A program made the translations under genes and the position numbers. Source: Streptococcus sp. 596553 (GTDB taxonomy: Bacteria > Bacillota > Bacilli > Lactobacillales > Streptococcaceae). Taken from it: DNA of 52,700 bases. Of the stretch, positions 6,412 through 13,335 are shown one piece after another (positions within the stretch are counted from its first letter, which is position 1; every line of letters starts with the position of its first letter). The DNA is taken from the NCBI RefSeq assembly GCF_900411395.1, contig NZ_OXCQ01000011.1, positions 1 through 52,700 on the forward strand. Direction: 5' to 3'. The notes under the pieces were generated by a model that did not search any database, was not told where the DNA came from, and was given only the letters and a program-made list of their open reading frames with translations.

Positions 6412-7488
6412 ATGTTTAAAAACACAGTAGAGTTTATAAATCGTTCAACGATTGATGCAGTACCTGAAAAAATCAAAAATTTTAAAGCTGAACAGTTACA
6501 GCAAGGAAAAAAATATTATTGGTATATGTTTCTACATGATGAAAGAATTGGAAAAGTATCTGATATGTTTGCATACTATGGAGGAAACAAAGAGACAGCT
6601 AAGCAAAAAATGAGTCGATTAATGAAAGATGGTCGAAGTCATCTCTCTGAAAATGTTTTAGAGTTGCTTTCTAAGAATATGAATTTAAGTATTTCTGAAT
6701 TGCTGTGGGGTAATGAAGAAGACTGGAAGAAATTGCTCCCTTCAATCTTTTATTTAATTGTTTTTGAATCTATTAACGCTTCTGATTTTAAAACAATTAG
6801 AGAGCAACAATTGAAATCAAATATGCTCGAAGTTTTGAAAGAGTCTGTCTTGTTTTCAAGTGAATTAGCTAAAAAAGAAATCGAAGCAGACTTATCTGAT
6901 GGTATTGTTGCATTTGATATTTTTGATAAGAATTTATTTAAAGTTATTTCAAGACTTTATCAAAAAGAAGTAGAAGAAAAATTTTATAGAGTATTTAAAG
7001 AATTCTTTATTGAAAAAAAATATTATTTGAAAAAATTAGATAATAGAATAATTGATTTTGCGGAGCGAGTGTATAAAGAAGTTATTTTTGATAACAAGAA
7101 AACAGAAGATTCTTTAGGAATTCAGGTTTATCAGCATTCAAATTTATTTTTGAATGCTGATTATAGAGAATATAGAACAAGTATTATACAAAAGAAATCC
7201 TTGAATGAAGTAGTACTAGAAAAGGGGCAAGTATTAGAACATTATTTGGATGAAGAACAAAGAATGATACTTGAACAAGTTTCAAAATTTGTCAGTGGTT
7301 TAGATAAGATTCAGAGAAGACAAGATGAACGCTTAGGATATCGAAAGAACAACAAAAATTTATTCAAATATGGATTTGATTTTGTAAAATTTGATGAAGA
7401 ATATTTTAGAGAATCAGAAGAGAAAGTAGAAGAAACTATGATATCTACTGAACAAATGAGCGCAGATTTGAAAAAATTAGATATGTAA
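6412..7488 (+). CDS. Hypothetical protein with an N-terminal HTH-like region, possible element regulator
   Basis: A 358-residue soluble protein that I cannot assign to a named family. Residues ~45-105 (KVSDMFAYYGGNKETAKQKMSRLMKDGRS, then LLSKNMNLSISELLWG) look like a Xre-type DNA-binding fold, with the last part resembling the usual helix after the HTH. The rest is helical and charged with no membrane segment. It is transcribed away from the transfer operon across a 426-base region with three TACAACTA repeats, so a regulator of transfer genes is a reasonable inference. It could instead be a cargo or defence protein. It ends in a hairpin shared with the convergent gene. Confidence 0.75.
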   Translation: MFKNTVEFINRSTIDAVPEKIKNFKAEQLQQGKKYYWYMFLHDERIGKVSDMFAYYGGNKETAKQKMSRLMKDGRSHLSENVLELLSKNMNLSISELLWGNEEDWKKLLPSIFYLIVFESINASDFKTIREQQLKSNMLEVLKESVLFSSELAKKEIEADLSDGIVAFDIFDKNLFKVISRLYQKEVEEKFYRVFKEFFIEKKYYLKKLDNRIIDFAERVYKEVIFDNKKTEDSLGIQVYQHSNLFLNADYREYRTSIIQKKSLNEVVLEKGQVLEHYLDEEQRMILEQVSKFVSGLDKIQRRQDERLGYRKNNKNLFKYGFDFVKFDEEYFRESEEKVEETMISTEQMSADLKKLDM

Positions 7489-7522
7489 AAAAAACAACCG
7501 CTAGAATTTTTAGCGGTTGTTT
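7487..7522. terminator. Bidirectional terminator between convergent genes
   Basis: A perfect 12-bp stem, AAACAACCGCTA (7492-7503) with TAGCGGTTGTTT (7511-7522), and loop GAATTTT. The run of A's at 7487-7494 gives a U-tract for leftward transcripts. The right arm overlaps the stop codon of the 112-residue repressor gene. Confidence 0.85.
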
Positions 7523-7848
7523 ATGTTATTCAATAAGGTTGCTATTGCATCAATTATATCTGTTTTTTGTGGTTCTGGTATTTGTTCAAGTTGATTAATA
7601 ATCTTTTCAATTTCTTTACTCTTTTCTGGAAAATCGAAATTAAAAAATGTTTTTTCATCTACCTCAAGAGCCGTTATGATTTTGTTTAACGTTTGTATTT
7701 GAAAATTATATTTTTCATTTTCAATATTATGTATATGTTTAGAACCCAAACCAGCCAGTTCAGAAAGTTTTTCTTGGCTAAGTCCTTTGGTTAGTCGCAA
7801 ATATCTAATTCTTTTTGCAATAAATGTTTGTAAGTTGTTTTGATTCAT
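7510..7848 (-). CDS. Xre-family transcriptional regulator
   Basis: A 112-residue protein with a classical HTH_3 domain at residues ~10-65: IAKRIRYLRLTKGLSQEKLSELAGLGSKHIHNIENEKYNFQIQTLNKIITAL. The remaining ~45 residues are acidic and helical and may dimerise. It is divergent from the choline-binding surface protein, with a 171-base intergenic region full of ACAC/GTGT inverted repeats that could be its operators. It probably represses itself and the surface protein gene, by analogy with small divergent Xre regulators; this is inference. Confidence 0.85.
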   Translation of the reverse strand: MNQNNLQTFIAKRIRYLRLTKGLSQEKLSELAGLGSKHIHNIENEKYNFQIQTLNKIITALEVDEKTFFNFDFPEKSKEIEKIINQLEQIPEPQKTDIIDAIATLLNNINNR

Positions 7849-7910
7849 AGTTTTTACCTTTACCTAATATTATTTTAAAGATAAACATTATAAATAATAA
7901 GTAGTACAAA

Positions 7911-7969
7911 TTACACTTGTATACTATATAAGTGTTGAACATTACACCATATAATGATAAAATAGTGTA
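7911..7969. promoter_or_regulatory. Operator-like repeats and promoter of the surface-exclusion protein gene
   Basis: ACACTT (7913-7918) is inverted against AAGTGT (7930-7935), and TACAC (7943-7947) against GTGTA (7965-7969). A likely promoter overlaps them: -35 TTGAAC (7935-7940), 17-bp spacer, -10 TAAAAT (7958-7963). The arrangement fits control by the divergent Xre regulator. Confidence 0.55.
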
Positions 7970-8019
7970 GTAAAACTATAAAAATTAGCTCATTTTATCA
8001 GCCATCAAAGGAGAAAATG

Positions 8020-10824
8020 ATGAAGAAACTGAAAACCCTCACAACCTCAACAGCTATTGCGCTTGCGTCTGTTGGTGGAACTGCATTTGCTCAAGAAGCA
8101 ACTACTACAACAGCAGTTGATGCAACTGCTGTCAATGAACCAGCTCTTGTTTCTAAACCTGTAGCTGACGCAAAACCAGAAGTGAAGAAATCTTCTGATG
8201 TCAAGCCTTCTCTTGATGCTCAAGCGTCTACTGTTAAGCAAGTTGAAGCTGAAAGTGAAACAGCAAAAGCTGAAGCTACTTCTGCTAACCAAGCTGTTAC
8301 AACTACCGAAACTGCTTTGACAAGCGCTAAAGAGAACTTGAAGTCAGCGGAAGCTGTTAAAGCAAATGCTACAGAAGAAAATATCACTGCTACAAAAACT
8401 AAACAAGACGCTAATGTAAAAGCTCAAGAAGCCAATCAAAAAGCAACTGAAGCATCTACTGAAGCGATTAAAGCACAAACTGAAACTGTAGCAAGTGAAA
8501 CAGCTAACGTTGCAAGCGCAACAAGTAAGAAAGCTGAAGCGGATAAAACAGTAACCGCTAAAGAAGCGAATGTAAAATCAGCTGAAGACGCGCTAAATGG
8601 TTCAGGACTTGGCGAAGCAAAAGCCTCACTTACCCAAGCTGAAAAAGATATTGAACAAGCCAATGCCAATATCTCAAGCGCAACAACAGCTGTCGAAACT
8701 GCTAAGAAAGCAGATAGTGACCGCGCAGATGCCATCAAACAAGCTGAGAACAATGTGAATGTCAAAAATGACGCCTTGAAATTAGCTAAAGAAATGATGG
8801 ACGCCGACCAAAATAAAGTGGATTCTATCCAAAAAAAAGCAGATGCTACAGCGTCTAAAGAAAAAGAAGCTCAAACTTCCTTGGATGCAGAAAAAGCTCG
8901 CTCTGGTGAAGCTGTTATTCATATGGGAAATCCAGTTCACCATTTGACAGATGAAGAAAAAGCTTACTATGGTCTTGATAAGAACTATATCACATTTAAA
9001 GATGCACTTAGCTATTATGCAAATAACAGTTGGAAAGAAGATGGTAAAGCTAATCGTTTAATGATGCTTACAGCTGCTAAAATGTATAAAGCTCTTACAG
9101 TTGATTTCAACAAAAACGATGCCAACCGTAAAGTGGATATTGATAATTTAACAGATGCTGAAATTGCTGAAGTTAGTGATTTCTATGCTAAATTAGTAAA
9201 TGTCTTGCAAGAAAATATGGGATATCCTACAACATATAGAGCTTATGCTGCTCAAGATACACTTGAACATAGCAAGAAAATGGCAAAAGCCTATGAAGCT
9301 CGTGGAACTGACCCTGCTATGGCTGGTCATATTCGCGAAAACAATGGTGTAGAAAACTTAGCTTCAATTTATGCTAGTGATGATATTTCAACAATGCAAG
9401 ATTTGAAAAATTCTGCATTACGTGCTTTCAAAAATTATTCATTCCTTGATAAACATGCTAATTGGGGACATTTGAATAACAACCTAAACGGTGGTGGTGT
9501 TGCAATGACTGTCGCTAATATCAATGGTAAACGTTGGTTTGTCAACTCATTTGGTAGCGATGGTAAACATAAAATCAACCTCAACCAAGACCTTGCCCAA
9601 CTTGAAGCAAAACTAGCTGAAGCACAAAAACAAAACAGCCAAGCTCAAACTGCTCTTACAAATGCTAAAGCAGAATTGGCAGAAGCTTCACGCAAATATG
9701 CTTCTGCACTTGACGCGAAAACAGATGCTGAAAAAGAATTGGCAAACAAATCAGCTAGTCCACTTCAAACAGAAGTTGCTGAAAAGAACTTGCAATTAGC
9801 AAACCTTGCTTTGAAAAATGCACAAGAACGTAAAGCAACTGCTGAAACAGCTGTTGAAAACTTCTCAAGAAGCCAAGCAGAAAAACAAACTGCTCTTGAA
9901 ACAGCTAAAGATGAACTAGCTACAGCTAAAACTGCCCAAAAAGATGCTGAAACTGCTCTTACAAATGCGCAAGCAAAATTGCAAGCAGAAGAAAACAAGT
10001 TAAAAGCTCTTCAAGACGAACAAGCAAAACTACATGCAGAAAAAGACCAATTGGTGTCAGATGCGAAAGCAATTGCAACAGAATTGAGTGCTTATCTAAA
10101 CGCAGATAAGAATCTTGCAGATGCGCAAGCAAAAGTAGCTGATTTAGAAACAAAATTGACTCAAGCAAAATCTTCTGCAAAATTGGCACAAGAAAAATTT
10201 GATGCCGTTACAGCTAAATTGCAAGCTGAACAAGCTAAATTAGCTGAAATCCAAGAAGAGTTTGATAAGTTAGTCAAGGCTGAAAGAAAAGACTACTACA
10301 ATTTATCAGGTTGGTATCTGGAGTATCTTGCAGGGAAACAAGCGGATAAGAAAACAGATACAGAAATCAAGAAAGTAGAAGACTCAAAAGCTTCACAAGC
10401 TGGTAACTGGATTGAGTCAGCTGGTCGCTGGTGGTACAAACATGCTGACGGTTCATATACAACCAACGGCTGGGAACAAATCAAGGGTACTTGGTATTAC
10501 TTTGACCACGCAGGTTGGATGCAAACTGGATGGGTCAAGACTGGTGGCACATGGTATTACTTGAACAACTCAGGCTCAATGGCTAGAGGCTGGGTAAAAG
10601 ACAACGGTACATGGTACTATTTGAACAACTCAGGTTCACTGGCTACAGGCTGGGTTAAAGAAAATGGCTCATGGTATTATCTTGACCAGTCAGGTGCTAT
10701 GAAAACAGGCTGGTTTACAGTTTCTGGTAAATGGTACTATGCCTACAGTTCAGGAGCTCTAGCAGTAAACACCACTACACCAGATGGCTATACAGTCAAT
10801 GCTAACGGTGAGTGGGTAGGATAG
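8020..10824 (+). CDS. Choline-binding surface protein with a SEC10/PgrA surface-exclusion domain
   Basis: A 934-residue exported protein. A Sec signal peptide ends near AFA-QE (~residue 25). Residues ~40-290 are Ala/Lys/Glu-rich coiled coil. Residues ~299-510 (VHHLTDEEKAYYGL, NRLMMLTAAKMYKAL, NMGYPTTYRAYAAQDTLEHS, AGHIRENNGVENLASIY, YSFLDKHANWGHLNN, KRWFVNSFG) resemble the SEC10/PgrA surface-exclusion domain of conjugative plasmids and ICEs. A second coiled coil spans ~520-750. About six choline-binding repeats (GWVK..GTWYYLNNSG type) fill ~795-934; there is no LPXTG. Known SEC10/PgrA proteins reduce uptake of a related element by an occupied recipient. Here the anchor would bind phosphocholine on teichoic acid. 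I chose the second of two adjacent ATGs because AAAGGAG is six bases upstream. Confidence 0.88.
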   Translation: MKKLKTLTTSTAIALASVGGTAFAQEATTTTAVDATAVNEPALVSKPVADAKPEVKKSSDVKPSLDAQASTVKQVEAESETAKAEATSANQAVTTTETALTSAKENLKSAEAVKANATEENITATKTKQDANVKAQEANQKATEASTEAIKAQTETVASETANVASATSKKAEADKTVTAKEANVKSAEDALNGSGLGEAKASLTQAEKDIEQANANISSATTAVETAKKADSDRADAIKQAENNVNVKNDALKLAKEMMDADQNKVDSIQKKADATASKEKEAQTSLDAEKARSGEAVIHMGNPVHHLTDEEKAYYGLDKNYITFKDALSYYANNSWKEDGKANRLMMLTAAKMYKALTVDFNKNDANRKVDIDNLTDAEIAEVSDFYAKLVNVLQENMGYPTTYRAYAAQDTLEHSKKMAKAYEARGTDPAMAGHIRENNGVENLASIYASDDISTMQDLKNSALRAFKNYSFLDKHANWGHLNNNLNGGGVAMTVANINGKRWFVNSFGSDGKHKINLNQDLAQLEAKLAEAQKQNSQAQTALTNAKAELAEASRKYASALDAKTDAEKELANKSASPLQTEVAEKNLQLANLALKNAQERKATAETAVENFSRSQAEKQTALETAKDELATAKTAQKDAETALTNAQAKLQAEENKLKALQDEQAKLHAEKDQLVSDAKAIATELSAYLNADKNLADAQAKVADLETKLTQAKSSAKLAQEKFDAVTAKLQAEQAKLAEIQEEFDKLVKAERKDYYNLSGWYLEYLAGKQADKKTDTEIKKVEDSKASQAGNWIESAGRWWYKHADGSYTTNGWEQIKGTWYYFDHAGWMQTGWVKTGGTWYYLNNSGSMARGWVKDNGTWYYLNNSGSLATGWVKENGSWYYLDQSGAMKTGWFTVSGKWYYAYSSGALAVNTTTPDGYTVNANGEWVG

Positions 10825-10851
10825 ACCAATTTACTGAATAGGCTAAGAAAT

Positions 10852-10886
10852 AAAAAATCTTCTTACTACAAGTAGGAAGATTTTTT
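10852..10886 (+). terminator. Terminator after the surface-exclusion gene
   Basis: AAAAAATCTTCTTACT pairs with AGTAGGAAGATTTTTT (one G-U) around a three-base loop, ending in six T's. It is nearly identical to the hairpin at 11556-11589. Confidence 0.9.
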
Positions 10887-10929
10887 GTTAAAATATATTA
10901 GAAGAAAGAAATAATGTGAGGGTAAAAAA

Positions 10930-11553
10930 ATGAGAACTCCTAAGAAATATACTGATTTAATTAAGAATAAAGAAATAACAAATCAAATTATTGCAGAATG
11001 TATATATTCTGTTAATAAAAGAGCAAAAAACTATCGAGATAAAATAGAAGATTATAAGCAAGCTGGGTTCTACAAATACAAAGAAAATAATATTGAAAAT
11101 GCAAAAGAACAGAAACAAAAATATTCTAGCATGAAAGAAGATTTATTATTAAACTTCAGCCCAAAATTAATTCATAAACAGTATGTAGGGGAGAAAACAC
11201 AACGTGTCTATAGTTATCAAAAAAATTATGCAAAACTATATGATGAAAAAAGAAATGAAATAACTTGGGAAAATAGTTATTATGACTACGATAGAAATAG
11301 GGAAGTTGAGTTTTTTGATTATAGCTTGGGTGAGAAAGAATATTTTTATTTCTTTTATTATGAAATTGGTGAATATAGTTTTCATACCCCAATTACAGAA
11401 GAAAGGGCAGAAAAAAATACTCAATTAGAAGTCAAAGAAATAGATGAGAATTTTCAAACTCATGGAGCTGATATAGTAGATTTACTTTCAACTCAGTTTG
11501 TCCAAAAAGTAATAGATTTGTTAGATAGTGGCGATTATACAATTGTAGAATAA
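10930..11553 (+). CDS. Hypothetical protein (element cargo)
   Basis: A 207-residue, highly charged, tyrosine-rich soluble protein of no family I recognise. It has Lys/Tyr-rich helices first (residues 1-80), then aromatic strands (EYFYFFYYEIGEYSFHTPITEE), then an acidic C-terminal helix. It has no signal peptide or membrane segment. GTGAGGG lies about ten bases before the ATG. The gene lies alone between two near-identical terminators at the right end of the element, 106 bases after the surface protein, and is AT-rich. Confidence 0.7.
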   Translation: MRTPKKYTDLIKNKEITNQIIAECIYSVNKRAKNYRDKIEDYKQAGFYKYKENNIENAKEQKQKYSSMKEDLLLNFSPKLIHKQYVGEKTQRVYSYQKNYAKLYDEKRNEITWENSYYDYDRNREVEFFDYSLGEKEYFYFFYYEIGEYSFHTPITEERAEKNTQLEVKEIDENFQTHGADIVDLLSTQFVQKVIDLLDSGDYTIVE

Positions 11554-11555
11554 TT

Positions 11556-11589
11556 AAAAAATCTTCTTACATATGTAGGAAGATTTTTT
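11556..11589 (+). terminator. Terminator after the 207-residue gene
   Basis: AAAAAATCTTCTTACAT pairs with ATGTAGGAAGATTTTTT, beginning two bases after the stop codon. It shares both arms with the hairpin at 10852-10886. Confidence 0.88.
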
Positions 11590-11596
11590 GGATTCA

Positions 11597-11637
11597 CAAA
11601 ACTAGTTTAAAAGACTACGCTATTTAAACTAGTTTTG
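11597..11637. repeat. 15-bp perfect inverted repeat
   Basis: CAAAACTAGTTTAAA (11597-11611) is inverted exactly at 11623-11637 with an 11-base spacer. There is no T-run, so a simple terminator is unlikely. It lies between the last cargo gene and the right attachment region. It could be a protein-binding site or a single-strand origin. Confidence 0.6.
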
Positions 11638-11750
11638 AGAATGAATACTGGACTATACCAATTGCGCCGAACACGGTATCGAACTATGTATCAAAAATTG
11701 TAATTATTAAATTTTTTAACTTTGAAATTACAGTAAAAACTAAAAATTTA

Positions 11751-11771
11751 TTTGGTCAACCGCTGGTCAAT
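11751..11771 (+). repeat. Right arm-type repeat pair (TGGTCAA x2)
   Basis: TGGTCAA at 11753 and 11764, again 11 bp apart and in the same orientation as the pair at 1124 and 1135. Including flanks, 18 of 21 bases agree. Candidate integrase arm sites, 94 bases inside attR. Confidence 0.6.
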
Positions 11772-11789
11772 TTCCTTAATTTCAATACT

Positions 11790-11860
11790 AACTAGCGTGT
11801 GATAATATCTTGATTTGAACGCTTTTTACTTATTTATTTTAACTTATTTTAACGCTAGTT
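11790..11860. repeat. Recombination-region repeats next to attR
   Basis: AACTAGCGT (11790-11798) is inverted at 11852-11860, and TTATTTTAAC is tandemly repeated at 11834-11843 and 11844-11853, immediately before the attR core. AT-rich short direct repeats beside an attachment core are typical excisionase sites, but that role is inferred. Confidence 0.45.
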
Positions 11861-11864
11861 TGTT

Positions 11865-11883
11865 GGCCGCCGGTATAGTATAG
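11865..11883 (+). repeat. attR core (19-bp direct repeat)
   Basis: An exact copy of 1066-1084 (GGCCGCCGGTATAGTATAG). It marks the right boundary of the element with the chromosome. Confidence 0.92.
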
Positions 11884-11887
11884 CGAT

Positions 11888-11917
11888 AAGGAACGTTGTA
11901 AGTCTTCGTTCCTTTTT
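11888..11917 (+). terminator. Original chromosomal terminator of the tRNA operon
   Basis: AAGGAACG (11888-11895) pairs with CGTTCCTT (11907-11914), then T's. It is probably the terminator that followed tRNA-Leu before insertion and is now separated from it by the element. Confidence 0.8.
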
Positions 11918-11982
11918 TATGTTATTTTTGGTATAATAATAGTTATTCAAATTTTATTTAGATTAAGAAAGAGTAGGATAGT

Positions 11983-13260
11983 ATGTCTCGTTCTATCGAT
12001 TTATTAAAACATCGGTATTTGAAAAATATTAAAGAAAATCCTGAATTGTTTATTGGAGTTGAGCTGGAATATCCTGTTGTAAACTTGGAAGGGGATGCTA
12101 CAGATGTTGAAGTTATCAAGCACTTATTCCGATATTTAGTTTCTTATTTTGATTTCACTGTAGCAAAGGTAGATGATTTTGGCAATCCTATCCAGTTAGT
12201 AGATCCGATAAGTCAGGATGCTATTTTATTTGAAGTTTCCTATACAACGATTGAGTTTGCATTTGGTAAGGCTGAAACGATTCAAGAGGTCGAAAATCGT
12301 TTCAATAATTATATGAATGTAATTCAGAGACAATTAGGCGAATCCAATCATGCTATCGTTGGTTGCGGTATTCATCCCAACTGGGATAAAAATGAGAATT
12401 GTCCAGTGGCTTATCCACGCTATCAGATGTTGATGGACTATTTGAATTTGAGTAGCAATGTGACTAAATCAGATTTACATCATTTCCCTGAATATGGTGC
12501 TTTTATCTGTGGGAGTCAGGTTCAGCTGGATGTTTCAAAATCCAATTACTTACGTGTGATGAATGCTTTTACTCAAATTGAAGCAGTTAAGGCATATTTA
12601 TTTGCCAATTCTGAGTTTTCAGGTGCAGATTGGGATACGAAAATTTCAAGGGATATTTTCTGGGAAGAATCCATGCATGGTCTCTATCCAGAAAATGTTG
12701 GGGTTAATGCTAGACTCTTTAACGGTGAGGATGATTTTTTTGACTATCTAGATCATTCTGCGATTTTTACTGCGGAACGTGATGGACAAACCTATTATTT
12801 TTATCCGATTCAGGCAAGGGACTATTTGGCTACATCTGAAATCCAAGCTTTTGCTCTGAATGGGGATGAGATTCTTATTTACCCTCAAGAGAAGGATTTT
12901 GAAACTCATCGTAGTTACCAGTACCAAGACTTAACGACTCGAGGAACAGTTGAGTTTCGTAGTGTGTGTACACAGCCACTTGATAGAACTTTCGCTTCTG
13001 CTGCCTTTCACTTGGGATTGTTGGTTAATTTAGATAAGTTAGTAGCTTACTTAGAAACAGCACCTTTCTTTAAAGAATTTGGGAGAAATTACAAATTTTT
13101 AAGACGACAATTTTCTAAGAAAAAGCTTACAGATCAGGAAGAAACTGCGATTATTGAATTTTCCAAAGACTTACTCCTGCTAGCTGAAGAAGGGCTAGTG
13201 ATGAGAAATAAGCAAGAAATGATCTATTTAGAGCCTTTGAAGAAAGAATTGGGACTATAA
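11983..13260 (+). CDS. Glutamate-cysteine ligase-like protein
   Basis: A 425-residue cytosolic enzyme resembling the glutamate-cysteine ligase (GCS2-like) superfamily, which ligates glutamate to cysteine or a similar amine using ATP. Supporting segments are FIGVELEYPVV near the N-terminus (the glutamate/Mg-binding E-x-E strand), GCGIHPNW, and TTRGTVEFRSVCTQPLD, the usual late family motif. It stands alone behind its own promoter-like TATAAT at 11934-11939, 67 bases after the tRNA terminator. AGGA precedes the ATG. True glutathione synthesis would also need a GshB activity that is not visible here; the substrate is therefore uncertain. Confidence 0.75.
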   Translation: MSRSIDLLKHRYLKNIKENPELFIGVELEYPVVNLEGDATDVEVIKHLFRYLVSYFDFTVAKVDDFGNPIQLVDPISQDAILFEVSYTTIEFAFGKAETIQEVENRFNNYMNVIQRQLGESNHAIVGCGIHPNWDKNENCPVAYPRYQMLMDYLNLSSNVTKSDLHHFPEYGAFICGSQVQLDVSKSNYLRVMNAFTQIEAVKAYLFANSEFSGADWDTKISRDIFWEESMHGLYPENVGVNARLFNGEDDFFDYLDHSAIFTAERDGQTYYFYPIQARDYLATSEIQAFALNGDEILIYPQEKDFETHRSYQYQDLTTRGTVEFRSVCTQPLDRTFASAAFHLGLLVNLDKLVAYLETAPFFKEFGRNYKFLRRQFSKKKLTDQEETAIIEFSKDLLLLAEEGLVMRNKQEMIYLEPLKKELGL

Positions 13261-13335
13261 TTTCTTTTATAAAGGGAGAATTTTCTGAAAAATCATGATA
13301 TAATGGAAGAGACTATAGATAAAGGATAGAGAGTA

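Larger units (their letters stand above)
1066..11883. mobile_element. Integrative mobilizable element in tRNA-Leu(CAA)
   Basis: The segment between two 19-bp direct repeats (1066-1084 and 11865-11883) is visibly more AT-rich than its flanks. It encodes a tyrosine recombinase next to the tRNA end, a DUF771 protein, a Rep_trans/MobT-like relaxase, an FtsK-like coupling ATPase, two helix-turn-helix proteins and surface-protein cargo. Gene order coupling protein-relaxase matches conQ-nicK of ICEBs1 and orf21-orf20 of Tn916. No VirB4, VirB6, peptidoglycan hydrolase or other mating-channel gene is present, so it should be mobilizable and not self-transmissible. Everything from the integrase to 5985 is leftward; the surface-protein cargo is rightward. 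Confidence 0.9.

Noticed and set aside
8436..10189. Reverse-strand frames inside the surface-exclusion gene
   Set aside because: Long antisense frames are a by-product of its Ala/Lys/Glu-rich repeats.
11660..11700. tRNA-like fragment with GTTCGATAC on the minus strand
   Set aside because: No cloverleaf or acceptor stem could be folded around it.
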